The position numbers and the translations under genes were made by a program. Positions 26,695 through 35,763 of a DNA stretch of 64,000 bases are shown here, in pieces; the stretch's first letter is position 1; each line of letters opens with the position of its first letter. Where the stretch lies: NCBI RefSeq assembly GCF_000332195.1, contig NZ_KB235922.1, positions 4,561,322 through 4,625,321 on the forward strand, written 5' to 3'. This DNA is from Pleurocapsa sp. PCC 7319 (GTDB taxonomy: Bacteria; Cyanobacteriota; Cyanobacteriia; Cyanobacteriales; Xenococcaceae). The notes beneath the pieces are model-generated. The model did no database searches and was not told the origin of the DNA. It saw only the letters and a program-made list of their open reading frames with translations.

Positions 26695-26719
26695 TTCAAA
26701 GATCAAACAACTCGAGAAA

Positions 26720-27466
26720 ATGGGATTATTTCGGAAAGTAGTTTCAGTAAGACCAAACCAAGTAGGTTATTTATATAGAAATAATAAGTTTCTCAAAAGA
26801 CTCACTCCAGGGATTTACAAATTTTTTGACTTTTTACGGGAATTCGATGCAGTAATTATCCCTACTATTAGTAAATTGATTACGGTAACAAATCAAGAAG
26901 TACTAACCAAAGATAATATTTCACTGCGGCTGTCTTATATCTTAGAATATCAAATTACTGATGGTAATATTTTTATTAGTAGATTCAACTTATTTGAATC
27001 TCATCAAAATTATTGTTATACAAATTTAATTACTGAAGCGGAAAGCGTTGTTCATAACTTATCTCAGGTTTATCTACGGGAAGAAATAGCAAGTATAGAA
27101 AGCCAAGAACTAAATAAGCGCAAAAAAGAAATTCTCAATCATATTCCAGAATCTCTACAAATTAAATTAAATAGTTATGGTATATCTGTTCATCAGCTAA
27201 TTATCAAAGATATTTATTTCCCCAAAATAATTCAACAGCTATTTGCTCAACAACTAGAAGCTAAAATCAGGTCTAAATTAGATTTAGAAAATGCTAGAAC
27301 TACAGTCGCCACAGCTAGAGCATTAAAGAATGCGGCTGAATTGATGAAAAATAATGAAAACATCAAATTTATTCAATTTCTAGAAACTATTTCTAAAATT
27401 GCTACTCAAGGAAAACATACTTTTATAGTAGGTGATATTCAAAACCAAAATCTAAGTAAGGATTAG
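26720..27466 (+). CDS. SPFH/band-7 domain protein (slipin/prohibitin-like)
   Basis: A 248-residue protein. It starts MGLFRKVVSVRPNQVGYLYRNN, with no transmembrane helix, and has the SPFH core (about 5-175): GYLYRNNKFLKRLTPGIY, VTVTNQEVLTKDNISLRLSY-type strand pair, SQVYLREEIASIESQELNKR and YGISVHQLIIKDIYFP. The C-terminal helix (about 175-235) is rich in Ala/Glu/Lys (EAKIRSKLDLENARTTVA), as in stomatins and prohibitins that oligomerise on membranes. The N-terminal membrane anchor of classical slipins is absent, so membrane contact would be peripheral. A highly structured region precedes it. Confidence 0.8.
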   Translation: MGLFRKVVSVRPNQVGYLYRNNKFLKRLTPGIYKFFDFLREFDAVIIPTISKLITVTNQEVLTKDNISLRLSYILEYQITDGNIFISRFNLFESHQNYCYTNLITEAESVVHNLSQVYLREEIASIESQELNKRKKEILNHIPESLQIKLNSYGISVHQLIIKDIYFPKIIQQLFAQQLEAKIRSKLDLENARTTVATARALKNAAELMKNNENIKFIQFLETISKIATQGKHTFIVGDIQNQNLSKD

Positions 27467-27602
27467 AGCCATCGGATTGTTTTCAGTAGTAGCTCTTTTT
27501 GCTCTTGATTAAAAAACTAATATCAAATTGCGATCGCACCATATGTTATTACATTTTGATTGTTAAGGGCGGCGATCGCATTTAAACTAAGCAATAATAA
27601 GT

Positions 27603-28109
27603 TTACCTACAACCTAAAGAGTCACGGGTATCCACTCCAGTATCAGGATTGACACCAGAAGCATTCTCACACAATTGTTTAACCTGCCATTTTTCCAAAA
27701 CCGCTAAGGAAAAATCTGTTCCGTCGATCTTAGCCCCTTTAAAAGTAGAGAAAGATAAGATAGATTCTTGAAAATTAGCATTGGTTAAATCAGCACCATC
27801 AAAATTAGTCAGATAACCAAAGCCATAGCTAAAATCCGAACCACTTAAATTGGCATTGGCTAAATTAGAAGCATTAAAGACAGCACCTCTAATATCTGCA
27901 TTACTAAAATCCGCCCCTTCTAGATCAACTTTCGCAAAATCAACACTTTGTAGCATTTTGCCGGAAAAATCTTTATTTTTAAAATCAGATTCACTATAAG
28001 TAGAAGGAGTAACCGAAGAAGAACTTCCCGCCAAAGCTGGTAAAGGAAGAATAAACAGAATTAGTAGCAGCAAAAATGCACTCAGTCGGAGAAAATATTT
28101 CATGGACAA
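27603..28109 (-). CDS. Lumenal-type pentapeptide-repeat protein
   Basis: A 168-residue protein with a signal peptide (about 1-27, ending PALAG) and pentapeptide repeats at about 38-140: A(D/N)LxG/xF units such as [23 protein letters not shown] and the like, which stack as a right-handed quadrilateral helix. The C-terminal segment has two Cys (LCENASG... SLGCR) that could form a disulfide. Similar proteins with an export signal occur in the thylakoid lumen of chloroplasts. The function is unknown; the export signal and the disulfide pair suggest lumen or periplasm. Confidence 0.8.
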   Translation of the reverse strand: MSMKYFLRLSAFLLLLILFILPLPALAGSSSSVTPSTYSESDFKNKDFSGKMLQSVDFAKVDLEGADFSNADIRGAVFNASNLANANLSGSDFSYGFGYLTNFDGADLTNANFQESILSFSTFKGAKIDGTDFSLAVLEKWQVKQLCENASGVNPDTGVDTRDSLGCR

Positions 28110-28220
28110 ATTATCTATATTTAAGCAAACCTAGCTTACGAAGAATACAATTTCTAATTGTAAATCTTCTTCTGTCCTCAGTGCGAGCAATTACTCCTCT
28201 CCAAAAAATAATCAATAACA

Positions 28221-29267
28221 ATGGCAAACAATAATCCAATTAATTTTTCGAGTCTACTGCAACAACTCTTAGATCGACAATCACTTTCCCAGGTGCAGGC
28301 ATCTCAACTGATGCAAGGATGGTTGCAGGAAGATATCCCAGAGGTTTTATCTGGAGCAATTCTCGCAGCTATTCAGGCTAAAGGAGTATCCGCAGAAGAG
28401 CTGGCAGGGATGGCACAGGTACTAAAATCTCAATCTCTTCAACAGCAGGAAATACAATACGATCATCCTGTTATAGATACTTGTGGAACAGGGGGAGATG
28501 GAGCTTCAACCTTTAATATTTCGACGGCGGTAGCTTTTATTGCAGCTACAGCTGGAGTTAAAGTTGCTAAACATGGAAATCGTTCTGCCTCCAGCAAAGT
28601 GGGATCTGCAGATGTCCTAGAATACCTGGGTGTTAGTTTAACTGCTCCCTCCGAAAAGGTTCAGACCGCAGTTCAGGAAGTGGGGATTACCTTTCTTTTT
28701 GCTCCTGGTTGGCATCCGGCGATGAAAAGCGTTGCCTCATTACGACGCACTCTCAAAATTAGAACCGTATTTAATCTGCTTGGTCCCTTAGTAAACCCTC
28801 TATGCCCAACTGGTCAGGTAATCGGAGTGTACGATAGTCAATTTCTGCACAGTATGGCAGAAGCACTAAACATTTTAAAAACACCTAAGGCGATCGTTTT
28901 ACATGGTAGAGAAAAACTAGACGAGGCAGGTTTGGGAGATGCCACAGATTTAACAATGGTAAACCAGGGTAAAGTCACTCCAGGTATAGTAAATCCTCTA
29001 ACTTTGGGCTTAAAACCTGCTCCCCTGAGTGAACTCCAAGGGGGAGACGTTGAGACAAACGCTACTATTTTACGTAATGTACTTCAGGGCAAAGGAACTC
29101 CCGCACAACTAAATGCAGTGGCTTTAAATACCTCTTTAGCTTTGCAGGTAGGGGAAGTTGTTCCCTTGGGAGAACATCTTCAGGGTGTTACTACCGCTAG
29201 AGAGATTATTAGTAGTGGCTTAGCCTGGTCTAAATTAGAAGAGTTGGTCAAATTCTTGGGAAGTTGA
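28221..29267 (+). CDS. trpD: Anthranilate phosphoribosyltransferase
   Basis: A 348-residue enzyme. [17 protein letters not shown] (PRPP-binding GTGGD), [19 protein letters not shown] and [14 protein letters not shown] are intact. It transfers a phosphoribosyl group from PRPP to anthranilate, the second step of tryptophan synthesis. It is not in a trp operon here, as is usual in cyanobacteria where trp genes are scattered. The ATG at 28221 gives the usual length. Confidence 0.95.
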   Translation: MANNNPINFSSLLQQLLDRQSLSQVQASQLMQGWLQEDIPEVLSGAILAAIQAKGVSAEELAGMAQVLKSQSLQQQEIQYDHPVIDTCGTGGDGASTFNISTAVAFIAATAGVKVAKHGNRSASSKVGSADVLEYLGVSLTAPSEKVQTAVQEVGITFLFAPGWHPAMKSVASLRRTLKIRTVFNLLGPLVNPLCPTGQVIGVYDSQFLHSMAEALNILKTPKAIVLHGREKLDEAGLGDATDLTMVNQGKVTPGIVNPLTLGLKPAPLSELQGGDVETNATILRNVLQGKGTPAQLNAVALNTSLALQVGEVVPLGEHLQGVTTAREIISSGLAWSKLEELVKFLGS

Positions 29268-29311
29268 AAGGTTTGATCTCGATGATAACTAAGGAAAAAT
29301 TAACTTCAACC

Positions 29312-30694
29312 TTATTTAGAACTTAGTTGTAGCTTAATCTTAGTATCATCAGAAACCCGAGATATTTCTTGATATGTAAGTTTGAGAATCATATTGGGTT
29401 CAAGAGCAACTGAACTCGAAGCGATCGCACCTTGTCCTTGGGCTCCATAACCATAGCCAAGATCTAGTGACCAACGATGTTTATTTTTACCAACTTTTTC
29501 CTGAGAATTGAGCCTACCTCCCCAGACAGTAAATTCTTCTTGATTTTGTTTTACTTGGCGAGTTTCATATTTAACATAGGCTGAACATTTAATGCCTAGG
29601 GGTTTAGAATCCAGTAAATTGATGTTTAGCTCGGAATTGTGTTTTTGCTCCTGAGTCTTATGAATAAACTGCAAAGAACCAATTCGTGAATCTAATTTCC
29701 AATGAAGGTTTTGCTGATTGTCCATAGCGGCTTGAGCAGTGAGAGCAAAAAAATCGTTGTGAATAGCTATTTTGACCCCTGTACTCAAAGACTCGTTTTG
29801 ACTATTTCCCTTCGCGGTCAAGGTAAAACCAGAAATCATCCCCCAATTAAAATCAAACTTTTGTTTTTCTTCGTCGTGGTAGTAATTAAAAACAAAATTC
29901 TCGGCAGGTTTGAAACGGACATGGGAATAAACATCTAATCCTGATTCCTTGGCTAACAAAGAAACAGTAGTTCGCACCGGAATGCGATCGCTATCATAGG
30001 TTAGCTGGGTAAACCCCACTAACAAATCTTCATAAACAAAACCCACTCCCATAGTGACATTGTTGGCTACTCCACTATGGAAAGTAACACCCCCACGGAA
30101 TTTTTCAAATTCTCTAGAGGAATCGGCTTTTTTAGCTAAATTCTTATTTCCTCCCCCAGAAACCGTTAACGCCGAACTACCAGAAGGTAATGTTGGGGCT
30201 AAATTTGTATAGTTGAGCTTCCTTAAATTTAACTTTTGCTTCTGATTACTATGTTCTCCCCACTGTTCGATTGTGGTTAATCCCCAATATTTCTGGTTAT
30301 TTTTACTGGGCCAAAAAGTTTGCTGAAATCCTAACATCAATTTGCCCTGTTGATCCTGATGAGAATAAGATCCTTTCTCCAGAGATATACTCGGGTTATC
30401 AGAAAAATTCCCATTAGCACTAAAACTATCGCGAAAAATAACTTGTTTATCTTGAGCAACAGCAAAATTCAAATTATCAGACTTATTGACAGTTACAATA
30501 CGATCAACAAAGTTAAGAACTTGAGGCACAAGATTTAACTTGTCATTAGAGAAAGCCGTAACTGAGAGAATTGGCGATGTCGGTATCTCTAGCCCTGAAT
30601 GCTCTCCAACCAGTGGATTAGCATGAGCTGGATAATTTAAAATAAGACAGCCAAAAATGCTGCCAAAGAGGACGTTTGCTACAATGGCTTTCAT
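29312..30694 (-). CDS. Hypothetical exported beta-rich protein, possible outer-membrane beta-barrel
   Basis: A 460-residue protein that I do not recognise. Residues 1-25 are a signal peptide (ILNYPAHAN cleavage region). The rest is strand-rich with many alternating patterns (VTMGVGFVYEDLLVGFTQLTY, ENFVFNYYHDEEKQKFDFNW, RWSLDLGYGYGAQGQG, MILKLTYQEISR) and ends in a short strand (KIKLQLSSK), all compatible with an outer-membrane barrel. A mid-region of about 165-205 is Ser/Gly-rich. It is convergent with trpD (44 bp between stops) and divergent from the NTF2-like gene. Confidence 0.6.
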   Translation of the reverse strand: MKAIVANVLFGSIFGCLILNYPAHANPLVGEHSGLEIPTSPILSVTAFSNDKLNLVPQVLNFVDRIVTVNKSDNLNFAVAQDKQVIFRDSFSANGNFSDNPSISLEKGSYSHQDQQGKLMLGFQQTFWPSKNNQKYWGLTTIEQWGEHSNQKQKLNLRKLNYTNLAPTLPSGSSALTVSGGGNKNLAKKADSSREFEKFRGGVTFHSGVANNVTMGVGFVYEDLLVGFTQLTYDSDRIPVRTTVSLLAKESGLDVYSHVRFKPAENFVFNYYHDEEKQKFDFNWGMISGFTLTAKGNSQNESLSTGVKIAIHNDFFALTAQAAMDNQQNLHWKLDSRIGSLQFIHKTQEQKHNSELNINLLDSKPLGIKCSAYVKYETRQVKQNQEEFTVWGGRLNSQEKVGKNKHRWSLDLGYGYGAQGQGAIASSSVALEPNMILKLTYQEISRVSDDTKIKLQLSSK

Positions 30695-31055
30695 TCATGT
30701 GTGGGGGTGTAAATGGAAAAAGTGTAAACTGCCAAAAACAGAGATTTAATTCAAAAATCAAGCTAAGTATTTCTGGCTATAGATAAATACTTGGAAAAAT
30801 TGATTCAGTTTTAAATCAAGTTTGGAAATTTTGTAACTAGCAAGAAATATTAAAGTGATTTAACCCTTATCGAGTTTTTTACTTTCTTCTCTATTCTATT
30901 GTGAGTCTTTTTTGATTGCCAATAATAAAGATCACATGAAGATTGCTACGAAATATGTTAAAGACATGGTGAACAGGTGCTTGAGGGACTCTGAAGACCT
31001 CAAACATGGTTCAAGTTACTCTGAGTACGTATATTATCTTTATAAAAATAAACAG
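30695..31055. other. Divergent spacer before the NTF2-like gene
   Basis: The reading frame of the next gene stays open through 30912-31055, but the true start is the ATG at 31056 before a signal peptide. The upstream segment has TTGAGG (about 30982-30987) pairing with CCTCAA (about 30999-31004), so it may be a structured leader. No other feature is seen. Confidence 0.3.
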
Positions 31056-31850
31056 ATGAAAACATTAGCTACTGCTTTATTGTTAAGTTTGGGAATTATC
31101 AATGGTTCAGCTGCTATCGTCCAAGCTGAAAATGCGGCTACTGCACCTGAAGAATTAAGTGAGACGATTTCAGCCATAGAAGAAGCTGCTAATGATCAAG
31201 ACCTAGAGCGAATAATTGAGTACTATAGTGCTGATTTTACTAACACAGATGGCTTAACTACCGATTCCCTTGCCAAAGCTTTAAAGCAGGTCTGGAACAA
31301 CTATCCCCAAATTAAATACATAACTAAACTTGAATCCTGGACCAGAGATGGAGATCAGTTAGTTGCAGAAACTACGACTCTAATTCGTGGTGTACAAAAT
31401 AATCAGGGTCGAGTTGTGCGTTTAAACTCGGTAATCAGCTCTCGCCAATATTTTCGTGAGCAAAAAATTGTCCGTCAAGAAATTTTAGCAGAACAATCTC
31501 GGCTTACTTCTGGGGAAAATCCGCCAAAAGTAGAAGTAGTTGCCCCAAAAACCGTTAAAACTGGAGAGAAGTATAATTTTGATCTGATTGTCAATGAACC
31601 TTTAGGAGATAAAGTTTTGCTAGGAGCAATTCAGGAGGAGAAAACCGCGGGGAACTTGTATCTTAATCCTACAGCTCTAGCATTAGAACCATTACCAGCA
31701 GGAGGAATTTATAAAGTAGCAACAGCTCCATTGCTCCCCGATAGTAACTGGCTTTCAGCTATTTTAGTTCGTGGAGATGGTATTACCATGGTGACTCACA
31801 GAGTTAATATCGAAGAAAGAGAAATTAACCAACAGAAAAAAGCTTTATGA
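31056..31850 (+). CDS. Exported NTF2/SnoaL-like protein
   Basis: 264 residues from the ATG at 31056, chosen because it starts directly at a signal peptide (MKTLATALLLSLGIINGSAA). Residues about 35-145 fit the SnoaL/DUF4440 NTF2-like fold (SAIEEAANDQDLERIIEYYSADFTN with the DxxRIIEYY core, then IKYITKLESWTRDGDQLVAETTTLI). The C-terminal part (about 155-262) is another beta-rich domain (VEVVAPKTVKTGEKYNFDLIV), possibly an Ig-like fold. Function unknown. The codon stretch upstream of 31056 does not look like protein. Confidence 0.7.
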   Translation: MKTLATALLLSLGIINGSAAIVQAENAATAPEELSETISAIEEAANDQDLERIIEYYSADFTNTDGLTTDSLAKALKQVWNNYPQIKYITKLESWTRDGDQLVAETTTLIRGVQNNQGRVVRLNSVISSRQYFREQKIVRQEILAEQSRLTSGENPPKVEVVAPKTVKTGEKYNFDLIVNEPLGDKVLLGAIQEEKTAGNLYLNPTALALEPLPAGGIYKVATAPLLPDSNWLSAILVRGDGITMVTHRVNIEEREINQQKKAL

Positions 31851-31986
31851 GAGAGCGAGTGAACAGTAGAATGTGACCAGTCCAGAGAAAGCAATCTCTT
31901 GGATTTAACTTCTATTGTTAGAAAATAGAAATTAAACAGTTTTGAATAAATAGTAGAAGCTAAAAATCAATTATTAATTCAACTGA
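31851..31986. other. Spacer, first part of the 31851-32525 gap
   Basis: AT-rich DNA with no visible gene. The gap as a whole is dominated by the foldback elements listed next, and 32321-32525 again has no recognised feature apart from the likely promoter of the DUF2062 gene. Confidence 0.4.
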
Positions 31987-32092
31987 TATAGCACTACGAG
32001 AAAACATTAGGACATTTTCTATTCCCTATTCCCTATTCCCTATTCCCTTTGAACCAATATGTTATGTCCTAAGCTTAAAGCGTAATGCTATA
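31987..32092. mobile_element. Foldback (MITE-like) element B, 106 bp
   Basis: Ends TATAGCACTACG (31987-31998) and CGTAATGCTATA (32081-32092), 11 of 12 paired. A second internal stem TTAGGACAT (32007-32015) / ATGTCCTAA (32064-32072) is perfect. The central loop holds three to four CCCTATT heptamers (about 32018-32046). It is flanked by direct repeats ACTGA(T) at 31982 and 32093, a likely target-site duplication. No coding capacity. Same length as element C. Confidence 0.75.
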
Positions 32093-32099
32093 ACTGATT

Positions 32100-32320
32100 T
32101 ATAGCGGTTCTCGATTCGGTGAAGTATAGTAATCCATGTAGCTGAGGAAAGGTAAAAGGGTTTACACTGATTTTAAAAACCTGCCTAATGTATAGCCGTA
32201 CAAAGTTGTATTAGGACAAGTTTATTTGATTGCTCGTAAGTAACAAGTAATAAGTAATAAGTAATGAGTGTCCTAATGTAAGTCCGTATTGCTATACCTT
32301 ATTAATTTATGAACCGCTTA
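32100..32320. mobile_element. Foldback element D, interrupted by element C
   Basis: TATAGCGGTTC (32100-32110) and GAACCGCTTA (32311-32320) are imperfect inverted ends. The left part resembles element A over about 30 bp (TATAGCG-TTCTC-then-GTGA-GTA), and the right part resembles A's right end (ATTAAT... ACCGCT). Element C (32191-32296) sits between these halves, so C seems to have inserted into D. Degenerate, so this is inferred. Confidence 0.55.
32191..32296. mobile_element. Foldback (MITE-like) element C, 106 bp
   Basis: Ends TATAGC (32191-32196) and GCTATA (32291-32296) are joined by an inner perfect pair ATTAGGACA (32210-32218) / TGTCCTAAT (32269-32277). Exactly the same length and the same inner TTAGGACA stem as element B, but the loop holds a different heptamer array (AAGTAAT/GTAATAA, about 32237-32265). 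No clean flanking duplication is visible. Confidence 0.65.
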
Positions 32321-32525
32321 TTGGGATTTATAAATTGTATTGTGACTTTGGTAAGATAATTCCAAATAATCAAACCTTTTGTTTGATCGCTAAATTTGAT
32401 TGCTAACTGTATTCTGTGCGGGGAGCTTTGACAATCACCAGATTGCCAGGAGAAAATTGCAGGGGAAAATAACTTGATGTCTGTAATAGCAACACAAATA
32501 TTTTCCTCGGGTTAGACTTTTTCAT

Positions 32526-33143
32526 ATGAACCAGAAATATCATCATGGAGATTCGCAATTAAGTGAAGCTCCGTGCCAAAGAGAATCATTAGATGTTTTG
32601 ATGCCTGCAAATTATCAATTCAAACGCAGTAAAAAACGAAAATATTCTTGGCTGATGAGGCGTTGTCGTCTAACTTATCTCAAAATTTTGAGATTGCGCG
32701 GAAAACCCCAGGTAATTGCTAAAGGATTAGCTATAGGCGTATTTGCAGGATGTTTTCCTTTTCTAGGCTTACAAAGCTTAATTGGTATTGTGTTAGCTAC
32801 AATTTTTCGAGGAAGTAAAGTAGCTGCTGTCGCTGCTACTTGGATTAGTAATCCTTTGACCTATGTGCCAATATTCGTCTTTAATTATAAAATTGGCAAG
32901 CTTTTGTTGGGAATTCAAGATAGTCAATTGATCCCTTTAGATTTAGATATAGAATCTCTTACTACTTTTAAGGAATTGGGTTCAACTTTTGCTATTACTC
33001 TACTTACTGGTTCTTGTATGGTGGGGATGATCTTGGGTTTTATTACTTATTTTTATAGTTTGGCAATTTTAGAGCGTTTACGCGGTCGCTCGGCACGACG
33101 TGCCAAAGGCAGTCGTCATAACTTGAATAGAAAGAGAAAATAA
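32526..33143 (+). CDS. DUF2062 membrane protein
   Basis: A 205-residue protein of the DUF2062 family: basic N-terminus, then GLAIGVFAGCFPFLGLQSLIGIVLATIF and VAATWISNPLTYVPIFVFNYKIGKLLLG, with the Pro/Gly-rich helix pair typical of the family, and a third hydrophobic segment near residue 160. The C-terminus is very basic (RGRSARRAKGSRHNLNRKRK). Function unknown; in other bacteria DUF2062 sits next to glycosyltransferase or lipid genes. It is convergent with nadB (35 bp between stops). Confidence 0.8.
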   Translation: MNQKYHHGDSQLSEAPCQRESLDVLMPANYQFKRSKKRKYSWLMRRCRLTYLKILRLRGKPQVIAKGLAIGVFAGCFPFLGLQSLIGIVLATIFRGSKVAAVAATWISNPLTYVPIFVFNYKIGKLLLGIQDSQLIPLDLDIESLTTFKELGSTFAITLLTGSCMVGMILGFITYFYSLAILERLRGRSARRAKGSRHNLNRKRK

Positions 33144-33178
33144 TAAAACAATATTTTAAAAAACATCTTTAAAAAACA

Positions 33179-34810
33179 TCAATTCAAAGACGATGTATAC
33201 CAATGTTGCCCCTGAATAGCAGTATGTACCTCCCAGTTAACGGAAGTATCAGAATGATCTAAACGATAGTGTCCACCTCGACTTTCGGTACGAAAAATAG
33301 CACTCTTGAGAATTAAATAACCAATATCAAGCAAATTAAGGGTCTCAGTATAAAGCTTTAATTGTGATTCGATAGCAGCAGAATTTAATTTAATTTGTTG
33401 ATTCGGCGATAAATGAAGTACATATTGACTCAGAGCCAGATTTGCTAATTGCGATCGCCAATTAGTAACAGTAGCGATCGCTTGGTTCATAACGTCAGCT
33501 GTGCGACAGATTCCCGCACTACGCCACATTAAATCAGGTAGTTGACTTCTGATCGATTTAATCAACTCCATTTCCTGTTCCCAGTTGACCGTAATTGATA
33601 ATGTATTAGGCGAGTTAACTATCTCTGTTGAAGTAGGTTTTAGTTTAGCAAGTTGAGATGCATAAACTACACATTCGAGTAAAGAATTACTTGCAAGACG
33701 ATTTGCTCCATGAACTCCAGTATTAGCAGTTTCGCCTACGGCGTACAACCCAGGAATGGAACTTTGATTTATGGTGTCTACCCCAATTCCTCCCATCCAG
33801 TAGTGAGCTGCTGGAGCTACGGGAATAGGCTTAGTAAACAAATCTACATTCCAATGTTGGCAGACACGAATAATATTGGGAAAACGGTAGCGAATTCTGT
33901 CATCGGGAATTGGTCTGAGATCCAAATAAACATTGCTTTCTGAGGTTTTTTGAAGATGAATGAAAATAGCTCGACTAACCACATCTCTGGGGGCCAACTC
34001 TCCGTCTGGATGATAGTCAAAAGCAAAACGTCGTCCGTTTTTGTCTACTAGGTGTGCTCCTTCTCCTCTAACTGCTTCGCTAATTAAAAAACGTGGTGCT
34101 CCATGTACGGTTAGAGCAGTAGGATGAAATTGAACGAATTCTGGATCTCTAATAATGGCACCACTACGCCAAGCCAGCGCCACACCGTCTCCTGTACTAA
34201 CATCAGGATTAGTGGTTTGAGAGAATACTTGTCCTCCCCCGCCAGTGGCCAAAATTACTGCTGCGGATTGCATCCAGCTTATTTTGCTATCTTTTAGGAT
34301 ACTAATTCCCTGACAGTTTCCTGTATCTGGATTGAGCCATAGCTGAAGTGCAAAAGCTTGAGACAAAACTGTAATATTAGAGCGCTGTAATACCTGTTGA
34401 GCTAAAGTGACGACAATTGCTCTACCTGTAGTATCTGCGGCGTGGAGTACTCGAGGACGAGAATGTGCTGCCTCTAGAGTCATGGATAATTGGCTCTGGT
34501 GTCGATCAAAAGCTACTCCCATTTCTACTAGGGATTGAATAGAATCGGCAGCATTTTCCACCAAGAACTGAACCGAATCGCGATCGCATAATCCTGCGCC
34601 AGCTTTCAAAGTATCATCTAAATGCAATTGTGGAGAATCATCAGAACTAATTGCTGCGGCAATTCCTCCTTGCGCCCAGTCACTCGCACCTGTGTTGAGC
34701 TGGTCTTTAGTAACTAGAGCAACCTGGAAATTATTTGGTAAACATAAAGCTCCGTAAAGTCCTGCCGCTCCCGAACCCACTACTATTACATCGAACTTAG
34801 AATAACTCAA
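33179..34810 (-). CDS. nadB: L-aspartate oxidase
   Basis: A 543-residue flavoenzyme. FAD-binding GSGAAGLYGAL at the N-terminus, GASDWAQGGIAAA, VQFHPTALTVHG, EAVRGEGAHLVDKNGRRF, LAPRDVVSRAIF, HYWMGGIGVD and GANRLASNSLLECVV are the expected NadB motifs. It oxidises L-Asp to iminoaspartate, first step of de novo NAD synthesis together with NadA. It reads alone on the minus strand. Confidence 0.94.
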   Translation of the reverse strand: MSYSKFDVIVVGSGAAGLYGALCLPNNFQVALVTKDQLNTGASDWAQGGIAAAISSDDSPQLHLDDTLKAGAGLCDRDSVQFLVENAADSIQSLVEMGVAFDRHQSQLSMTLEAAHSRPRVLHAADTTGRAIVVTLAQQVLQRSNITVLSQAFALQLWLNPDTGNCQGISILKDSKISWMQSAAVILATGGGGQVFSQTTNPDVSTGDGVALAWRSGAIIRDPEFVQFHPTALTVHGAPRFLISEAVRGEGAHLVDKNGRRFAFDYHPDGELAPRDVVSRAIFIHLQKTSESNVYLDLRPIPDDRIRYRFPNIIRVCQHWNVDLFTKPIPVAPAAHYWMGGIGVDTINQSSIPGLYAVGETANTGVHGANRLASNSLLECVVYASQLAKLKPTSTEIVNSPNTLSITVNWEQEMELIKSIRSQLPDLMWRSAGICRTADVMNQAIATVTNWRSQLANLALSQYVLHLSPNQQIKLNSAAIESQLKLYTETLNLLDIGYLILKSAIFRTESRGGHYRLDHSDTSVNWEVHTAIQGQHWYTSSLN

Positions 34811-34923
34811 TTTAAATTATTTTGACAGATCTTAATTGGAAATTATCATGGCACATACCGATCAAAAAACCACGTTTAATCAGCAAACGTGGTTACAAAA
34901 ATCAACATGATAACGAAGCTGTT

Positions 34924-35337
34924 TTAATACAGACCCGGATTATAGCGATCGCCTCCAGCGTTCATAGAAGCTGCTACGTCTGTAACAATAAATTTATCCA
35001 TATTGGCTTGTAAACGCTCGATTTGGCTGTCGCTCAAGCCAGGAATATTTAATACATCTTCTACGTTTTCGTAAGGTGCATTTTGGATAATTTTACTGGC
35101 AAGATTAGGATAAAATCCCCTAAGCTGACGAAATTCTCTAACGTCGCTATTGTTTAAATCTAGTTTGCCTCTAATCAACTCTTTGCGTTTGGCATCAGCT
35201 GTATTAACGCGAGCTAGTACCATGGGAGATTGTACGGTAAACAAACCCATTTCATTGGCTTGGGCTGCTCCAGCAAATCCCCAAGAACCTATAACTAAAA
35301 ATAAAGCAGCAATAATGCCTAGAAATCTCTTCATCAA
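34924..35337 (-). CDS. psbU: Photosystem II 12 kDa extrinsic protein PsbU
   Basis: A 137-residue precursor with a lumenal signal peptide (about 1-28, ending AGAAQA). The mature part has the helix-hairpin-helix-like PsbU sequence: DLNNSDVREFRQLRGFYPNLA, VEDVLNIPGLSDSQIERL and a C-terminal NAGGDRYNPGLY. PsbU stabilises the oxygen-evolving Mn cluster on the lumenal side of photosystem II. A strong AGGAGG (complement of 35351-35346) lies 8 bp from the ATG, as expected for an abundant protein. Its presence proves an oxygenic phototroph. Confidence 0.96.
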   Translation of the reverse strand: MMKRFLGIIAALFLVIGSWGFAGAAQANEMGLFTVQSPMVLARVNTADAKRKELIRGKLDLNNSDVREFRQLRGFYPNLASKIIQNAPYENVEDVLNIPGLSDSQIERLQANMDKFIVTDVAASMNAGGDRYNPGLY

Positions 35338-35763
35338 TTTAAATTCCTCCTAATCTGAAGATATTTTACTCACAGAGAATTGTTTTATTTTCTCTATAAA
35401 TATTAATTTTTGTTTTCTATCTTTTCTCTACGGTGGTTTTGATGCTTGACAGACAAACTCAACCTTTTAACAGATAACGTTGATATATATCATAATTCTT
35501 TGACTACATTTTTTAAATACTAAGTTTTAGTTTAATCTTTCTTGGTCGACAAAATAAGTTGCCCAAAGACATAATTAAGCAGTTTGTTTATTGAATTTAT
35601 TTAAGTAGAGTTTCTATTTTCTCAATTTATAATGTTCAAACAGTTTGAATAATCAATGATTATTTTCTAAGTCATTGATGAATTGGCTGCATTGAATGTC
35701 AAGTAAATGTCAACTACCCAAACTTTGCCCGCAGATTTACAGGTAGATAATTTATAATGAACC
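35338..35763. other. Divergent spacer between psbU and the rhomboid gene
   Basis: 426 bp that should hold both promoters. The psbU ribosome binding site AGGAGG is at 35346-35351 on the minus strand. The rest is AT-rich with no recognised element. Confidence 0.4.

Noticed and set aside
30912-31055. A 48-residue N-terminal extension of the NTF2-like protein.
   Set aside because: It would bury the signal peptide that starts at the ATG at 31056, and the region looks like a structured leader.
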